DNA of 64,000 bases from Zavarzinella sp. (GCA_041399155.1 JAWKTI010000003.1:372001-436000); one strand, 5' to 3'. Positions 45,935 through 56,019 are shown, numbered from the stretch's first letter. Numbers and translations: made by a program. The notes: generated from the sequence alone by a model not told the origin.

Positions 45935-47164
45935 ATGCTGCGAGTACTGGTATGCTGTTGCTGGCTGGGTATAGTCGCCCATGTCCAGGCACAAACGCCA
46001 CGTCCCGGGGCAACGTTTGACGATATTCCACTGGGGCCGGGAACACGCACACCAGATGACTTTGGCAGGCCACCACCTTTGGATGATCGGCCGTTATTTG
46101 ATGATCGCTTGCCAGTGCCAGGCCCGGATGGTTTGATACCACTGGGACCCGGATTGGATCGTCCGCCACCATTACAGCAACTGCCCACCACACCGGTGCG
46201 GCCAATCAGCCCACCTGGGAATGCGGGTATCCTGCCTGGGATCGATCGCTTTTCCGATAACAGCGGCCTAACCACTGGGCTGGGCCTGCTGGCATCCCGC
46301 GTGGGGGTGCCGGGTTATTATTTCACATATGCTCCCGATCGTCCTACCACCCCAGCCGGGGATTTTGGATATGTACGGCAACAATTGTCGTTAATCAGCC
46401 TCCCGCTGGATGATGGACCAGATCGATTTGCTCTCGGCTTCAACATCAGCAACTGGTTGATTTCCGGGAATGCCCGCTTTTCAACTAGTAATCGCCCACT
46501 GCCCGATACGTTGTGGGACATCAACATTGCGGCACTGTTTGCCCACCGGTTTGAAAATGGCTGGATCGGTGGGATTGTGGTGAATGGTGGTTCCACGAGC
46601 GATCGCCCATTTGAACAAAGCAACGTCATGACTGCAGGTGTGATTGGATACATGCAGATCCCTGCAGTAGAAAAAGATGCCTGGCTGGTGGGGCTGACGT
46701 ACAACCCCACATCGGAAATTCGTTATCCCCTGCCACTGCTGTCCTATTTGTGGCGGCCAGATGATGAATTAAGCGTGAATATTGGTGTGCCGTTTTATCT
46801 GGATTGGGCTTATGACAAAACGATTCGATTCGAACTGTTCTATCTCCCTATCCGCACAGTTCGCAGTCGGCTGACCTGGAATGTCTGTGATGGGATGGGG
46901 CCATACGCTGGTTTCGACTGGATTAACGATACCTGGTTTCTGACCGATCGGGAAAATAACGGCGACCGCCTGTTCAGTTACGAAAAACGGATCCTGGGGG
47001 GATTATTCTGGGATGTCGGGTCGTTGCTGCGTTTTGAAATCCAGGCGGGCTACAATTTCGACCGTATTCTGTTCAATGGCAGACAATACAGCGACAACGA
47101 ACGCGACCGAATTAGTGTAAGTCCAGGCTTTTTTGGTGGCATCCACCTTCGATTGCGATTTTAG
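45935..47164 (+). CDS. secreted outer-membrane beta-barrel-like protein
   Basis: 409 residues from ATG 45935 (GTG at 45926 also in frame). Signal peptide MLRVLVCCCWLGIVAHVQAQ, then a Pro/Asp-rich linker (repeats such as PPPLDDRPLFDDRLPVPG) over residues ~25-95. The C-terminal ~270 residues alternate hydrophobic and polar (FALGFNISNWLISGNARF, WIGGIVVNGGSTSD, LLRFEIQAGYNFDRILF) and the chain ends in a Phe (HLRLRF), typical of outer membrane barrels. Porin function is not shown. The convergent gene at 47225 lies 60 bases away. Confidence 0.75.
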   Translation: MLRVLVCCCWLGIVAHVQAQTPRPGATFDDIPLGPGTRTPDDFGRPPPLDDRPLFDDRLPVPGPDGLIPLGPGLDRPPPLQQLPTTPVRPISPPGNAGILPGIDRFSDNSGLTTGLGLLASRVGVPGYYFTYAPDRPTTPAGDFGYVRQQLSLISLPLDDGPDRFALGFNISNWLISGNARFSTSNRPLPDTLWDINIAALFAHRFENGWIGGIVVNGGSTSDRPFEQSNVMTAGVIGYMQIPAVEKDAWLVGLTYNPTSEIRYPLPLLSYLWRPDDELSVNIGVPFYLDWAYDKTIRFELFYLPIRTVRSRLTWNVCDGMGPYAGFDWINDTWFLTDRENNGDRLFSYEKRILGGLFWDVGSLLRFEIQAGYNFDRILFNGRQYSDNERDRISVSPGFFGGIHLRLRF

Positions 47165-47224
47165 CCGGAGCCCATTCCCGCACGGCTATGGGGCACTTTG
47201 TACCCTTTAGCGTGCAATTCGAAC

Positions 47225-48433
47225 TTATGGCATCTTAGCCAGCAGTTGGATCCCGTAGTAACCTGGTTTTCCGTATGAACAGATCGCTGACAGTCGATAT
47301 GCAGCAATCACTTGCTTTAATAATTGTGCGTCGGCTTCGCTTTTCCCATCCAAAAGTGGGGTGCGGTCATCGCACAACCAGTAACTTTGCCGTAACTGCT
47401 TGACATTCAGGCGGTCAGCCAGAAAGGAATCGATCTTCCCTGCGTTCCGTGGTGCATAACGCAGTGGGGTCCCATTGACCAACCACAATTGAACGCCTGT
47501 TTGACCAATAGAAACAATTTCCGTCACTCGGCTTTGTTCAATTGCCTGTTTCGCCGCCAAAGCATCGGTGCGGTACAGCCCAAAATTCCCCAAAGTTACC
47601 CCATCGTGGGTCAACATCCAGGCACCTTCCACCTGAGAAACATCTAATAATTTCGACTGGATCACAATTTTATTGTCCAGCAATAGGTCGGAATCCACGA
47701 TGTGCCGCTTATGTGTTAATCCCTGAACCACTGATAGTGGATCTGGATCGGTGGGGCGTTGCAGGCCAAGTACTTGTTTGTCGTACATCGGAAAGACCAT
47801 GCTGGCAGGAAAACCACCGTGCATGGTAACCATGTTCACGCCATGATCTTTGAACAATTTCGCAGCAACAAGCGCGTTTTCTTTGGCGTTGCCAAAGTCG
47901 TACAGCATATTGGTTTGATCCGTAACTACCCATTTTCCAAGCAGTTGCTGTGCCTGGACCCGTTTTGTAGTGATTGGCAGAAACTGGTGAATGCCAGCGA
48001 TTTTCTGGACCATCTTCCCACGATTCAGCCATAATTCAAACGGTGGATGACTGCCTTCAACACGCACCAGTTGGTTTGCACCTGTCTGCCGCAACTTGAA
48101 GAGCATGTCCTGTGCGAGCGTTCGATTGTTCCCAAAACTGCGCAGGAATTTTTCACCCGCATACAGTTCCAGATTACCTTTGGTTTCCAGTACCTTCAGA
48201 TCCAAAGATGAAAATTCAATGAGAATCGGTTCGCTGGTGGTGCTGGCTTTCCCACCCGCAATGGGTGTGATGACCTGTGGGCCAGGTGGCTGCAGCACCG
48301 TAGTGGGTAATAATCTGGGAAACTGGGCATCCTGGGCAAACAAAGTTGCAGTACAGTACAATCCGACGAACAAACACCATTTCAAAGCAATATCCCCCAC
48401 AGCCAGGCGCAATGATTGGTTTAATCGACACAA
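47225..48433 (-). CDS. secreted protein with four ~80-residue internal repeats
   Basis: 402 residues if started at TTG 48433, which has an in-frame TGA just upstream; a later start near 48388 (TTG after GGGGGA) may be right. Signal segment LKWCLFVGLYCTATLFAQ. Four modules share a pattern of short strand, FG, Ala-rich helix, strand, LWxNG: KGNLELYAGEKFLRSFG..., LLGKWVVTDQTNMLYDFGNA..., VEGAWMLTHDGVTLGNFG..., SYWLCDDRTPLLDGKSEA.... The second to fourth end with a variant of IGxxGxQLWLVNG. I do not recognise the family. It is 51 bp downstream of the HEAT/receiver gene at 48485, same strand. Confidence 0.7.
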   Translation of the reverse strand: MCRLNQSLRLAVGDIALKWCLFVGLYCTATLFAQDAQFPRLLPTTVLQPPGPQVITPIAGGKASTTSEPILIEFSSLDLKVLETKGNLELYAGEKFLRSFGNNRTLAQDMLFKLRQTGANQLVRVEGSHPPFELWLNRGKMVQKIAGIHQFLPITTKRVQAQQLLGKWVVTDQTNMLYDFGNAKENALVAAKLFKDHGVNMVTMHGGFPASMVFPMYDKQVLGLQRPTDPDPLSVVQGLTHKRHIVDSDLLLDNKIVIQSKLLDVSQVEGAWMLTHDGVTLGNFGLYRTDALAAKQAIEQSRVTEIVSIGQTGVQLWLVNGTPLRYAPRNAGKIDSFLADRLNVKQLRQSYWLCDDRTPLLDGKSEADAQLLKQVIAAYRLSAICSYGKPGYYGIQLLAKMP

Positions 48434-48484
48434 TCACTACATCTGGTTCAGGGAAATTGATTCAAAACGACGAATTGAACTGCT

Positions 48485-51448
48485 TTATTCAGGATCTTTT
48501 GGCATCGGCATGGGCATTGGAACAGGTTTTGGTGCCACTGGCTGATACTGTTGCAGGAGATTACCTGTTGTTGCAGCATCGGGTGTCAGAATCCCTTTCA
48601 GCGAGTTGATTTTCGCCAACAGTGGACCTTTCTCGTCTGCTGCCAGATCGATAATGCTTTGAATCTGCTGTTTGCCAACGTTTACGCCGTTCGCCTGAAT
48701 ATGGCGAATGGTGGCATCAGCAGCCAGCATTCGCACTGGTTCTGGACGTGCCACTGAAATCACCACGTTCAGCAGGTCTTGCTGCACTTCTTTGCTGGTG
48801 ATTCTTTCTACCGCTTCAATCGCAGCAACCACCATCGTTTCTTCCAGCAGAGCACGTCTCAATACGCCCTCTGCAGGTTTGATATCGTAGCCTTTTACCT
48901 GGCCAATCGCGATTTTTCTCAACCACGAAAGTGCTTTCAGTGCCATCATGTCTTTCTCTTCAGGAGAAAGAATAGGGGCTTTGGGATCGACCACCTGATT
49001 GATCTGTTCCTGAATAGTGATGGAAGAAAAGACCCCAGGAATCACTCGAACGTTGTGATAGAACCGGGTACGTTTTTCCAGGCGGGTTTCCAGATCAGGG
49101 TTTCTCAATGCGGCATTCACCGGCAGGCGTTCCTGCACAATCTTCCAATTGCTTTCTACTTGTGGATTCAGTTCCGCAGAAAGCTTCAATTCGTGCTCCG
49201 CAATCGTTGTCAACAAGTTGGATAACCGACGTCGCTGAAGTTCCGAAGGCGCGGTTTCTTCAGGAATCCGCATCCGCCAGGTTTGAATAGGAACTTCATC
49301 CACACCCACAATCTCGCGGGCCGGGTCAATCGGATAGAGGCTGAAACCACGTCGCAGGTCAGCTGGGATTAAGGTTTGCAGTATCAACAGTTCCCGCTCA
49401 TACAGCGAAACCAGAGTATTGGTGGTGAGGCTCTTTTCCAGGTTCTGGCCCGGGTGGAATGGCAGGGTCAGGTAAGAAACATAAGCGATTTTCGCATTGA
49501 GTTCCTGTGATAATTGAAAGCCTGCGTCTTCCACCTGTTTCGTGATATAGGCTACTTGTGCCTGGTGGCGGGCAAGCAACATTTTTTTCTGTTCGTCTTC
49601 GCTGGCACGCTGCGTCTGGTCCCTTGTTAACTGGGCGATGTCACCGTAGAAGGACGGATTTTCGGGCAGGTCAAGCATGGAGACAATCAGAGCCAGACGG
49701 CCAAGCGATGTCATCGTGCTGATCGGTGTCACCCCTTCTGGAGAGGCAATGACGAGCACCGGCAGGGCTTTGCCACGTCGATCTGCACGGATTTGTGCCA
49801 GCATATCCACAAGCATCGGATCTGGCAGGTGGTGATCGATCAGAACCAGGTCAATGTCAGCTTTTAATCTCAGGCGACGCATCAATTCGCGTCCGGTGGG
49901 GGCAATTTCGGTGCGATAACCAATCTGCCGTAAGGAATTCACAATTGCCTGTGCTCGCACTGGATCCGGATCACCCAGCAGAGCTTGCGGAGTACCGGCA
50001 CCACGGATGCCTGCCAGCAAGGTTTCTGACAATACTTTTACGACACGATCGGTATTCAGGTGAACGGGGCTACCAGGCATCTTCAACAGTGCTTCCGTGG
50101 CAGCGAATTGAACGCGTGGATCGGGGTAATCCATCGCCTGAACCAGTAATGCTGGTCGAAACTCGCTACCTGCACGTGCTTCTGGCTGGGCAGCTTTGAT
50201 TTCCGCCCGATCACCCAGCGTGCGAACCAGGGACAGCACCACAGCGGTGCGTTTGTCACGAATTGCAGAATGCATGAAGTCCTGCAGAAAAGCAAACGAT
50301 GCCCCACTGAGAATTGCCTGCAGTTGTGGTGCAGCGTCTGCCAGTGGCGTGCCTGGTTGCAGCAAAGCCTGCTGTTCAATGGCCACCGTCAGGAATGTGG
50401 TTTGTGCTTCAACAAAATCAGATTGCTGTGCTAAGGCCCATCGTGCGTAACGCAAGGCGTAATACGTCAGAGCTTCGCGACGCGATAGTAATGTTTCTTT
50501 GACAGCTTCACCATCTGGCACCCAAACTGTGTGAACTTTCTCATTTTTTTCATCCCCACCCAGCACTCGCAGATTTGCCTTATCGTTGTGAAAACGATTG
50601 GCGATTGCGTTCAACTGGCCCTGCGGTTTGCGTAACGCAGGATCAGGTTGACGATCGAGATCCACTGTAAACAGTTTTTCAAGGGTGGCACGAACTTTCG
50701 CACGTACTGTATCAGTGGTGTTCGCATCACCCAGCAATTTCCAGTATGTGGGGATTGGGTCGGTGGTGGCATTGGTGGTCAATTCACGAGGATTCGAGCG
50801 TGTCTGCAGTACATCAATCAGTTCCGATTGCAATTTCGCATCGGCCTGAGAAAGCAATAACACCAGCCCACCCGTGGTTTCAATTGCCAGTTCCGGTAAA
50901 GCCTGTAGCAAGGCGGAATGCACCGCAGGATTGGTGCGTTCTTTCAGGATTTTCACCACTTCCGGCATGATGGCAGTGCCGGATTTCCGCAATTCATTTA
51001 ACGCAAATGCGGCTTCTTCTGGTGATGCAGCCAGATTGTTGACATATTTCCGAATACGCACGGGATTGGTCAACTCATTTTTCATGGCCGTAGTTAGCTT
51101 GCCAATCAGCGTTTCGACCTGATCTTTCGCTTCTTTGTTCTTACGAACATCCTTGTTCCAGGTGGGGATGTTTCGCAGACGCAGGAAAGGTGCAATGCCC
51201 TCATCCTTGGAATCCGGACGTGGCTTCAGCAGATCCATTAAAGTTTTATCATCTGGCTCTAATGCCAGCAGGCTGTTCAATCTCTCTGCGGCACGTTCAT
51301 AGTTGCCGAGCCGGATTTCAAATTGCACTGCCGACCAGAATTCCGGCACAGTTTTAGGTGTGGGATAAAACGGTGATTCTGATTGTGCAACCAGGCCTGG
51401 CACACATGCCAGCATTGTCATTATCGATAATACCAGGCGAAATTGCAT
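48485..51448 (-). CDS. secreted HEAT-type protein with an embedded receiver-like domain
   Basis: 987 residues with signal peptide MQFRLVLSIMTMLACVPGLV. Residues ~110-480 are helical HEAT-like repeats (NPAVHSALLQALPELAIE, DPRVQFAATEALLKMPG). Residues ~490-600 look like a response-regulator receiver: DPDPVRAQAIVNSLRQIGY (acidic pair 493/495), LVLIDHHLPD with Asp538 in the phosphorylated place, and VLVIASPEG with Ser569. The signature Lys is not obvious. The C-terminal part has more helices (ALLEETMVVAAIEAVERI) and a Pro/Met tail (PVPMPMPMPKD). Export of a receiver fold is unusual, so it may be a structural relic. Confidence 0.8.
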   Translation of the reverse strand: MQFRLVLSIMTMLACVPGLVAQSESPFYPTPKTVPEFWSAVQFEIRLGNYERAAERLNSLLALEPDDKTLMDLLKPRPDSKDEGIAPFLRLRNIPTWNKDVRKNKEAKDQVETLIGKLTTAMKNELTNPVRIRKYVNNLAASPEEAAFALNELRKSGTAIMPEVVKILKERTNPAVHSALLQALPELAIETTGGLVLLLSQADAKLQSELIDVLQTRSNPRELTTNATTDPIPTYWKLLGDANTTDTVRAKVRATLEKLFTVDLDRQPDPALRKPQGQLNAIANRFHNDKANLRVLGGDEKNEKVHTVWVPDGEAVKETLLSRREALTYYALRYARWALAQQSDFVEAQTTFLTVAIEQQALLQPGTPLADAAPQLQAILSGASFAFLQDFMHSAIRDKRTAVVLSLVRTLGDRAEIKAAQPEARAGSEFRPALLVQAMDYPDPRVQFAATEALLKMPGSPVHLNTDRVVKVLSETLLAGIRGAGTPQALLGDPDPVRAQAIVNSLRQIGYRTEIAPTGRELMRRLRLKADIDLVLIDHHLPDPMLVDMLAQIRADRRGKALPVLVIASPEGVTPISTMTSLGRLALIVSMLDLPENPSFYGDIAQLTRDQTQRASEDEQKKMLLARHQAQVAYITKQVEDAGFQLSQELNAKIAYVSYLTLPFHPGQNLEKSLTTNTLVSLYERELLILQTLIPADLRRGFSLYPIDPAREIVGVDEVPIQTWRMRIPEETAPSELQRRRLSNLLTTIAEHELKLSAELNPQVESNWKIVQERLPVNAALRNPDLETRLEKRTRFYHNVRVIPGVFSSITIQEQINQVVDPKAPILSPEEKDMMALKALSWLRKIAIGQVKGYDIKPAEGVLRRALLEETMVVAAIEAVERITSKEVQQDLLNVVISVARPEPVRMLAADATIRHIQANGVNVGKQQIQSIIDLAADEKGPLLAKINSLKGILTPDAATTGNLLQQYQPVAPKPVPMPMPMPKDPE

Positions 51449-51526
51449 GACTGCACCTCCAGAAACGATCTGTTAAACGACCTAATCTCGCGACAAGATT
51501 CTCCTTATCTATTTCATCGCGCTTCA

Positions 51527-52816
51527 TTAATTGTTGCAATCAACTTCCTGTGCAACTAAGTCTGCATATGTTTCCCGACGACGGATCAGACGATATGTAT
51601 CACCTGTAACGAGCACTTCTGCCGCTCTTCGTCTGGAATTGTAATTCGAACTCATACTCATGCCGTAAGCGCCAGCACTGAAAGTGGCGAGGAGATCCCC
51701 ACGCTGCATGGCTGGCAAATAGCGATCTTTCGCTAAAAAGTCCCCAGATTCACAAACCGGCCCCACCACGTTCTGCAGGTGGGTGTTCGGGATAGGGACT
51801 TCAAAATCTTCCGGTCGTTCCGGCACCGCTTCGGTGGGATGGACCGGCCAGATTCGGTGGAACGAATCATATAAGGTGGGGCGAATCAGATCGTTCATCG
51901 CTGCATCCTGGATGATGTAGCTCTTGCCGCCCGATTCTTTGGTAAACACCACGCGACTCACCAGAATACCCGCATTTCCAGCAATGAACCGCCCTGGTTC
52001 CAGTACCAGTTTGCAGCCCAACTGTTTCACCCCTGGCAGAATTGCTTCTGCAAAGGCACTGGCGGGCAATGCTTCCTGTTTCCGGTAGTGGATGCCAAAG
52101 CCGCCCCCCATGTTCAAAAATTCAATCGGGTGACCCAGTTCCTGAAAGGCTTTCACCAGTTCAATCGCTTTTTTCATCCCTTCCTGGTACGGGGTGCTGC
52201 TGAGAATGGGAGAGCCCAGGTGCATGTGCAGCCCACAGACGGATAGTCCGGGCTGACCAACCACGCCACGGGCAACATCAATCACTGTTTCGATATCGAG
52301 GCCGAATTTTACCCCTTTCACCGATGTATCGGTCTTCGCATGGGTCTTCGGTGGCAGATCGGGGTTTACTCGCAGGGCAGCGCGGGCTGTTTTCCCCATC
52401 GATCTGGCGACATCGGCCAGGGTGTGCAGTTCCTGCTCGCTTTCCACATCGAATAACAGGACATCTTTTTCCAGTGCGAAGCGGATTTCTTCGTCTGTTT
52501 TACCCACACCAGCAAACACGATCTTTGGGCCAATCCCACCTGCCTGCAGTGCCCGGTACAGTTCCCCACCTGATGTGACGTCGAAGCCCGCACCATGATC
52601 CGCCAGCAGGCGACAGAGGTGGATGTTGCCGTTCGCTTTGACGCTGTAGCAGATCAGTGGGCTGACTTCTGCAAAGGCAGTCTGGATCTGTTTCAGGTGG
52701 TGCAACAGCGTGGCCTGGCTGTAAATGAACGTAGGGGTGCCAAATTCCTCGGCAATTGCCCGCACCGGCACTTCTTCACAAAACAATTCCCGCTCACGAT
52801 AATGAAAATGATCCAT
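51527..52816 (-). CDS. lysA: diaminopimelate decarboxylase
   Basis: 429 residues, normal length. PLP Lys in CYSVKANGNIHLC (~58), GAGFDVTSGGEL, HMHLGSPI, NMGGGFGIHYRK, LEPGRFIAGNAG, and CESGDFLAKDR (the Cys of the partner-subunit active site) are all present. It removes CO2 from meso-diaminopimelate to make L-lysine, the last step of the pathway, in the cytosol. It stands alone on the minus strand with no other lysine genes. Start ATG 52816 matches other LysA N-termini (MDHFHYRERELFCE). Confidence 0.97.
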   Translation of the reverse strand: MDHFHYRERELFCEEVPVRAIAEEFGTPTFIYSQATLLHHLKQIQTAFAEVSPLICYSVKANGNIHLCRLLADHGAGFDVTSGGELYRALQAGGIGPKIVFAGVGKTDEEIRFALEKDVLLFDVESEQELHTLADVARSMGKTARAALRVNPDLPPKTHAKTDTSVKGVKFGLDIETVIDVARGVVGQPGLSVCGLHMHLGSPILSSTPYQEGMKKAIELVKAFQELGHPIEFLNMGGGFGIHYRKQEALPASAFAEAILPGVKQLGCKLVLEPGRFIAGNAGILVSRVVFTKESGGKSYIIQDAAMNDLIRPTLYDSFHRIWPVHPTEAVPERPEDFEVPIPNTHLQNVVGPVCESGDFLAKDRYLPAMQRGDLLATFSAGAYGMSMSSNYNSRRRAAEVLVTGDTYRLIRRRETYADLVAQEVDCNN

Positions 52817-53017
52817 AAATTCCCTGATATAAAACGTACCAGTTATGTGGTTGCTTCATTTTACAGACAAGCACGCACACTCAGAAGTTGTTTGTGGGAA
52901 AATTGAGCCAGGAAACGAAATTCGCTCCCACCAGTGGGCAAAAATGAGAGAAATATGAAAGATTTTTCCCTGTAAACAAGGAATTGATGTTGTAGACTAC
53001 CAGCCTCGAATCAGAAA

Positions 53018-53719
53018 TTACTTTGATTTTGGATTGCTTTTCGCCAGATCCCGCACGCATTCCTCCCACAGGACTTCGAGATCGCGGCCTGTCAGGGTTT
53101 TAAAATCTTCCTGTTTGTATTCGCGTTTCTGCAGATTGAAGTGGATTTTTTCCACCACACCCGGGTGGCGTGCGTCCAGCCACACCAAAAACCGTGCGGT
53201 CACCCGATAACTATCTGTGTATTTGTTCCGCTCGCCCAACAGTGGGGGCAACTTCCAGCCCGAATTCTTCTCGTCGCTGAATTTATAGCGTGAATAATCG
53301 GCGATTCCTTCGACCAGCCACCCGGGAGCCCCACGTGGATACGACTGCACAACGTGCGTCAATTCGTGGACCAGCAAGCCCAGGTCGTTGGGATTCTTTT
53401 CGATCCATTCAATGCTGATGCTGATTGTGCCACCGGTGCAGTACGCGGGCACCCGCATATCCCGTTTGAAAATCAATTTCACCGCATGTTCTGCGGGGCG
53501 ATCCGGATTCTCAAAGTTTTTTAATAATTTTGGGAACGCTTCATAATAAACCTGCACAAAATTGCCCACGGTGGGGGCAATTTTTTCAGAAATCTCCCCT
53601 TCAATAATCAATGATACCGGCTTGCCAAGTGCCTTCGATGGCACCTCCACCGTTTTTGGCTGGGCGAGACAGATACTCGAGGCAATACATCCAACGAGAC
53701 AAATCAGGGAATAGCGCAT
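53018..53719 (-). CDS. basic secretory protein-like metallopeptidase
   Basis: 233 residues; signal peptide MRYSLICLVGCIASSICLAQ. LGLLVHELTHVVQSYPRGAPGWLVEGIADYSRYKF carries the HExxH zinc site (HELTH) and downstream Glu of the plant BSP (PF04450) family, and TARFLVWLDARHPG also fits. The C-terminus (TGRDLEVLWEECVRDL) is usual too. An extracellular zinc peptidase is likely. It follows lysA in the same direction after 201 bp. Confidence 0.88.
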   Translation of the reverse strand: MRYSLICLVGCIASSICLAQPKTVEVPSKALGKPVSLIIEGEISEKIAPTVGNFVQVYYEAFPKLLKNFENPDRPAEHAVKLIFKRDMRVPAYCTGGTISISIEWIEKNPNDLGLLVHELTHVVQSYPRGAPGWLVEGIADYSRYKFSDEKNSGWKLPPLLGERNKYTDSYRVTARFLVWLDARHPGVVEKIHFNLQKREYKQEDFKTLTGRDLEVLWEECVRDLAKSNPKSK

Positions 53720-53996
53720 CTTGTTTTCTTCACAAAGGTTATCTGGTGAACTGTAGTGAAAAATGATTATAAAGTTGTTGAAAGAAGTGTGAGAAGTTGT
53801 TCATTTTGTGAAGAAAGCCAGTGCATTGCCAGTTGGCTATATGCAAATATTGCTATATTGGCACGTGGTTTTTCCAACGATTAGGTGAAAAGTTTGCCTT
53901 TCATTGGCAAAAACGCAACTTGCATGCATGAAGTATCAACAAGCTCAAGAAAAAGTGGGAGGGGGCAAGTTGCAAAACCTGCCCTGAAACAGCCGA

Positions 53997-55481
53997 TTAC
54001 ACCTTTTCTGGCACTTCAAAGCCTTTGCGATATTCCCGAGTCAGCATTTCGTTGGCTTTGGCATTATTGCCCATGAAGCGTTCTGTTTTCGAATCGATCA
54101 TTAACACCGGCCCCACCATGGCACGGGTGGTTTTCAGATCGATTTTGTTATCGACCAGATGATCCATGAACCGCTTGGCACCTGCGGCAATGTGCATACT
54201 GCCGGGGATATCCTTGATATCGGCCAGGTTCGCGGGGGTACCGCTGAGCATACTGATGTTCGAGAGGTGGCACAATGCTGCCGACTGGTGGCCTTCTTCG
54301 ATATCGCAGTTCAAATGGCTTTGTTTGCGGGCACGAACTGCTTCCACAAAGTTGGCAAAGTGCATGCTGTCACCGCCACCAGAGAATTTTTCAACTACAT
54401 TCAGATCGAGATCGAGCACCACGCCGGAGTTGTAGTTCGGGCAAACAACAATTCCTTTATCGCCATACCAGATGTTGCCAACAAAATTGCTGCCTTTCTT
54501 GCCACCCATGTTGGCTGGGAACGGACTGTCACTGGCCAGACCACGCACTTCGAACATCAGTTCGCTGTCGCCGTAGTCGAACACACACAGTTGGGTATTG
54601 GCGGTTTCTCCATCATCTTCATAGCCAAATCGGCCCCCAAAGCTCATCACCGACTTTGGCAAGGTGGATTTGTTCAAGCCCCAGCGTGCCTTGTCCATTT
54701 CGTGCACGCCCTGGTTGCCCAGGTCGCCGTTGCCATAAGCCCAGATCCAGTGCCAGTCATAATGGAGATTTTTTCGTTTCAGATCAACGACAGGTGCGGG
54801 TCCAGACCACAGATCATAATTCAGCGTGGCGGGCAGTTTTTGTGCACCTTCTGTCTTGCCGATACTGTTTCGGCGCTTGTAACAGACGCCATAGGCCAGA
54901 TGCACTTTGCCAATTTTGCCCGAATGAATCGCTTCAATCGATTTTCGCATGCCAGGATTGGAGCGACTTTGGGTGCCTACCTGACAGATGCGGTTATACT
55001 TGCGGGCGGCTTCCACCATCCGGCGGCCTTCCAGCACGTTGTGGCTGCATGGTTTTTCTACATACACATCTTTGCCGTTCTGCATCGCCCAGATAGCCAT
55101 CAGTGCGTGCCAGTGGTTGGGGGTGGCAATGGAAATGATGTCAATCGACTTGTCTTCCACCACTCGGCGAAAATCCTGCACGAAGGTGGGTGCTTTGCCA
55201 TTTTTCTTGGTGACGGCATCCATGGCTTTGCCAATGACACCCGTGTCAGCATCGCAGACGGTAACGATCTGGCAGCCATTGGCCCCATTAAAACCACCCA
55301 CGTGGCTCATGCCGCGACCACGCACGCCCACGACAGCAACACGAAGAGTGCCCTTATTTCCTGCTGCTGGTGCGGTGTCTTCAGCGTACAGGTTTGGTGT
55401 CAGATCGCTTTCCAAGGCAGCCATCGCGGCAGCGATGACAGCGGAATGATTCAAAAAATGACGTCGATTGAGCATAGCCAC
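53997..55481 (-). CDS. Gfo/Idh/MocA family oxidoreductase with Tat signal
   Basis: 494 residues; LNRRHFLNHSAVIAAAMAAL is a twin-arginine signal, so it is exported folded. The Rossmann part has RVAVVGVRGRGMSHVGGFNG and VTVCDAD; IATPNHWHALMAIWAMQNGKDVYVEKP has the conserved Glu-Lys-Pro; HWIWAYGNGDLGNQGVHEMDKARW is the substrate-domain block. Planctomycetes have many of these; they presumably act on periplasmic sugars. Substrate unknown. A Met two codons later (55475) could be the start. Confidence 0.94.
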   Translation of the reverse strand: MAMLNRRHFLNHSAVIAAAMAALESDLTPNLYAEDTAPAAGNKGTLRVAVVGVRGRGMSHVGGFNGANGCQIVTVCDADTGVIGKAMDAVTKKNGKAPTFVQDFRRVVEDKSIDIISIATPNHWHALMAIWAMQNGKDVYVEKPCSHNVLEGRRMVEAARKYNRICQVGTQSRSNPGMRKSIEAIHSGKIGKVHLAYGVCYKRRNSIGKTEGAQKLPATLNYDLWSGPAPVVDLKRKNLHYDWHWIWAYGNGDLGNQGVHEMDKARWGLNKSTLPKSVMSFGGRFGYEDDGETANTQLCVFDYGDSELMFEVRGLASDSPFPANMGGKKGSNFVGNIWYGDKGIVVCPNYNSGVVLDLDLNVVEKFSGGGDSMHFANFVEAVRARKQSHLNCDIEEGHQSAALCHLSNISMLSGTPANLADIKDIPGSMHIAAGAKRFMDHLVDNKIDLKTTRAMVGPVLMIDSKTERFMGNNAKANEMLTREYRKGFEVPEKV

Positions 55482-55674
55482 CGATTCCCTCTCAAGATTT
55501 TTGAACCACCGATGGTGGAGAGAGCACCACGGTGGGGAGAAAATATTTCCTCCAGTCTAACCACCCATTGGGAAGAACGCAAGAAGGGAATGAAAAAACT
55601 GTTTTCTTTCCCACACACGAATTTGCGTGCTACTTTTCAGAAAATTGACCTGATTTACCCAAGGAAAGTGGGAA

Positions 55675-56019
55675 ATGACTCGCATTTATGGGCTGATTTT
55701 TTGTCTGAGCCTAATTTTCATGCCACAGCAAATTTTTGCTCAGTGTCCCAACGATAGCTGTGGCACAACCGCATCGACGGCGAAAAAGGCCCCATTATCT
55801 GAAAATACGATTATCGCCATTTTTGCCGGTGGAGGAGTCTTTCTGCTGGTTATGCTGGGTAAATTTATCTGGGATGTGGTGAATTTTCAGGCGAAAACCG
55901 ACAGTGCAGGCTACACCATCGCAGACACCTACAACTCCTACTATGCAGGTTCTTCGCTATCCGACCCGGATCTGGACACGGGCTACGACACCCACGACAG
56001 CTATATTTCGGACGATTGA
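55675..56019 (+). CDS. small membrane-anchored protein
   Basis: 114 residues; AAGGAAAG before the ATG. Signal segment MTRIYGLIFCLSLIFMPQQI, a short Cys-bearing outside stretch (CPNDSCGTTAS), then a membrane helix (NTIIAIFAGGGVFLLVMLGKFIW) and an acidic, Tyr/Asp-rich tail (YNSYYAGSSLSDPDLDTG). Unknown family. Divergent from the Gfo/Idh gene by 193 bp. Confidence 0.6.
   Translation: MTRIYGLIFCLSLIFMPQQIFAQCPNDSCGTTASTAKKAPLSENTIIAIFAGGGVFLLVMLGKFIWDVVNFQAKTDSAGYTIADTYNSYYAGSSLSDPDLDTGYDTHDSYISDD

Noticed and set aside
47162..47188. TAGCCG/CGGCTA hairpin between convergent genes as terminator
   Set aside because: Six-pair stem with a 15-base loop and no T tract; too weak to call.
53915..53973. 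GCAACTTGC and GCAAGTTGC inverted pair in the gap 53720-53996
   Set aside because: Arms are 41 bases apart and nothing else marks a site; could be chance in an AT-rich gap.
54159..55757. 532-codon open frame on + opposite the Gfo/Idh gene
   Set aside because: It lies antisense to a strongly conserved oxidoreductase, has a His/Cys/Phe-rich, low-conservation translation and no ribosome-binding site; codon structure of the minus gene explains it.
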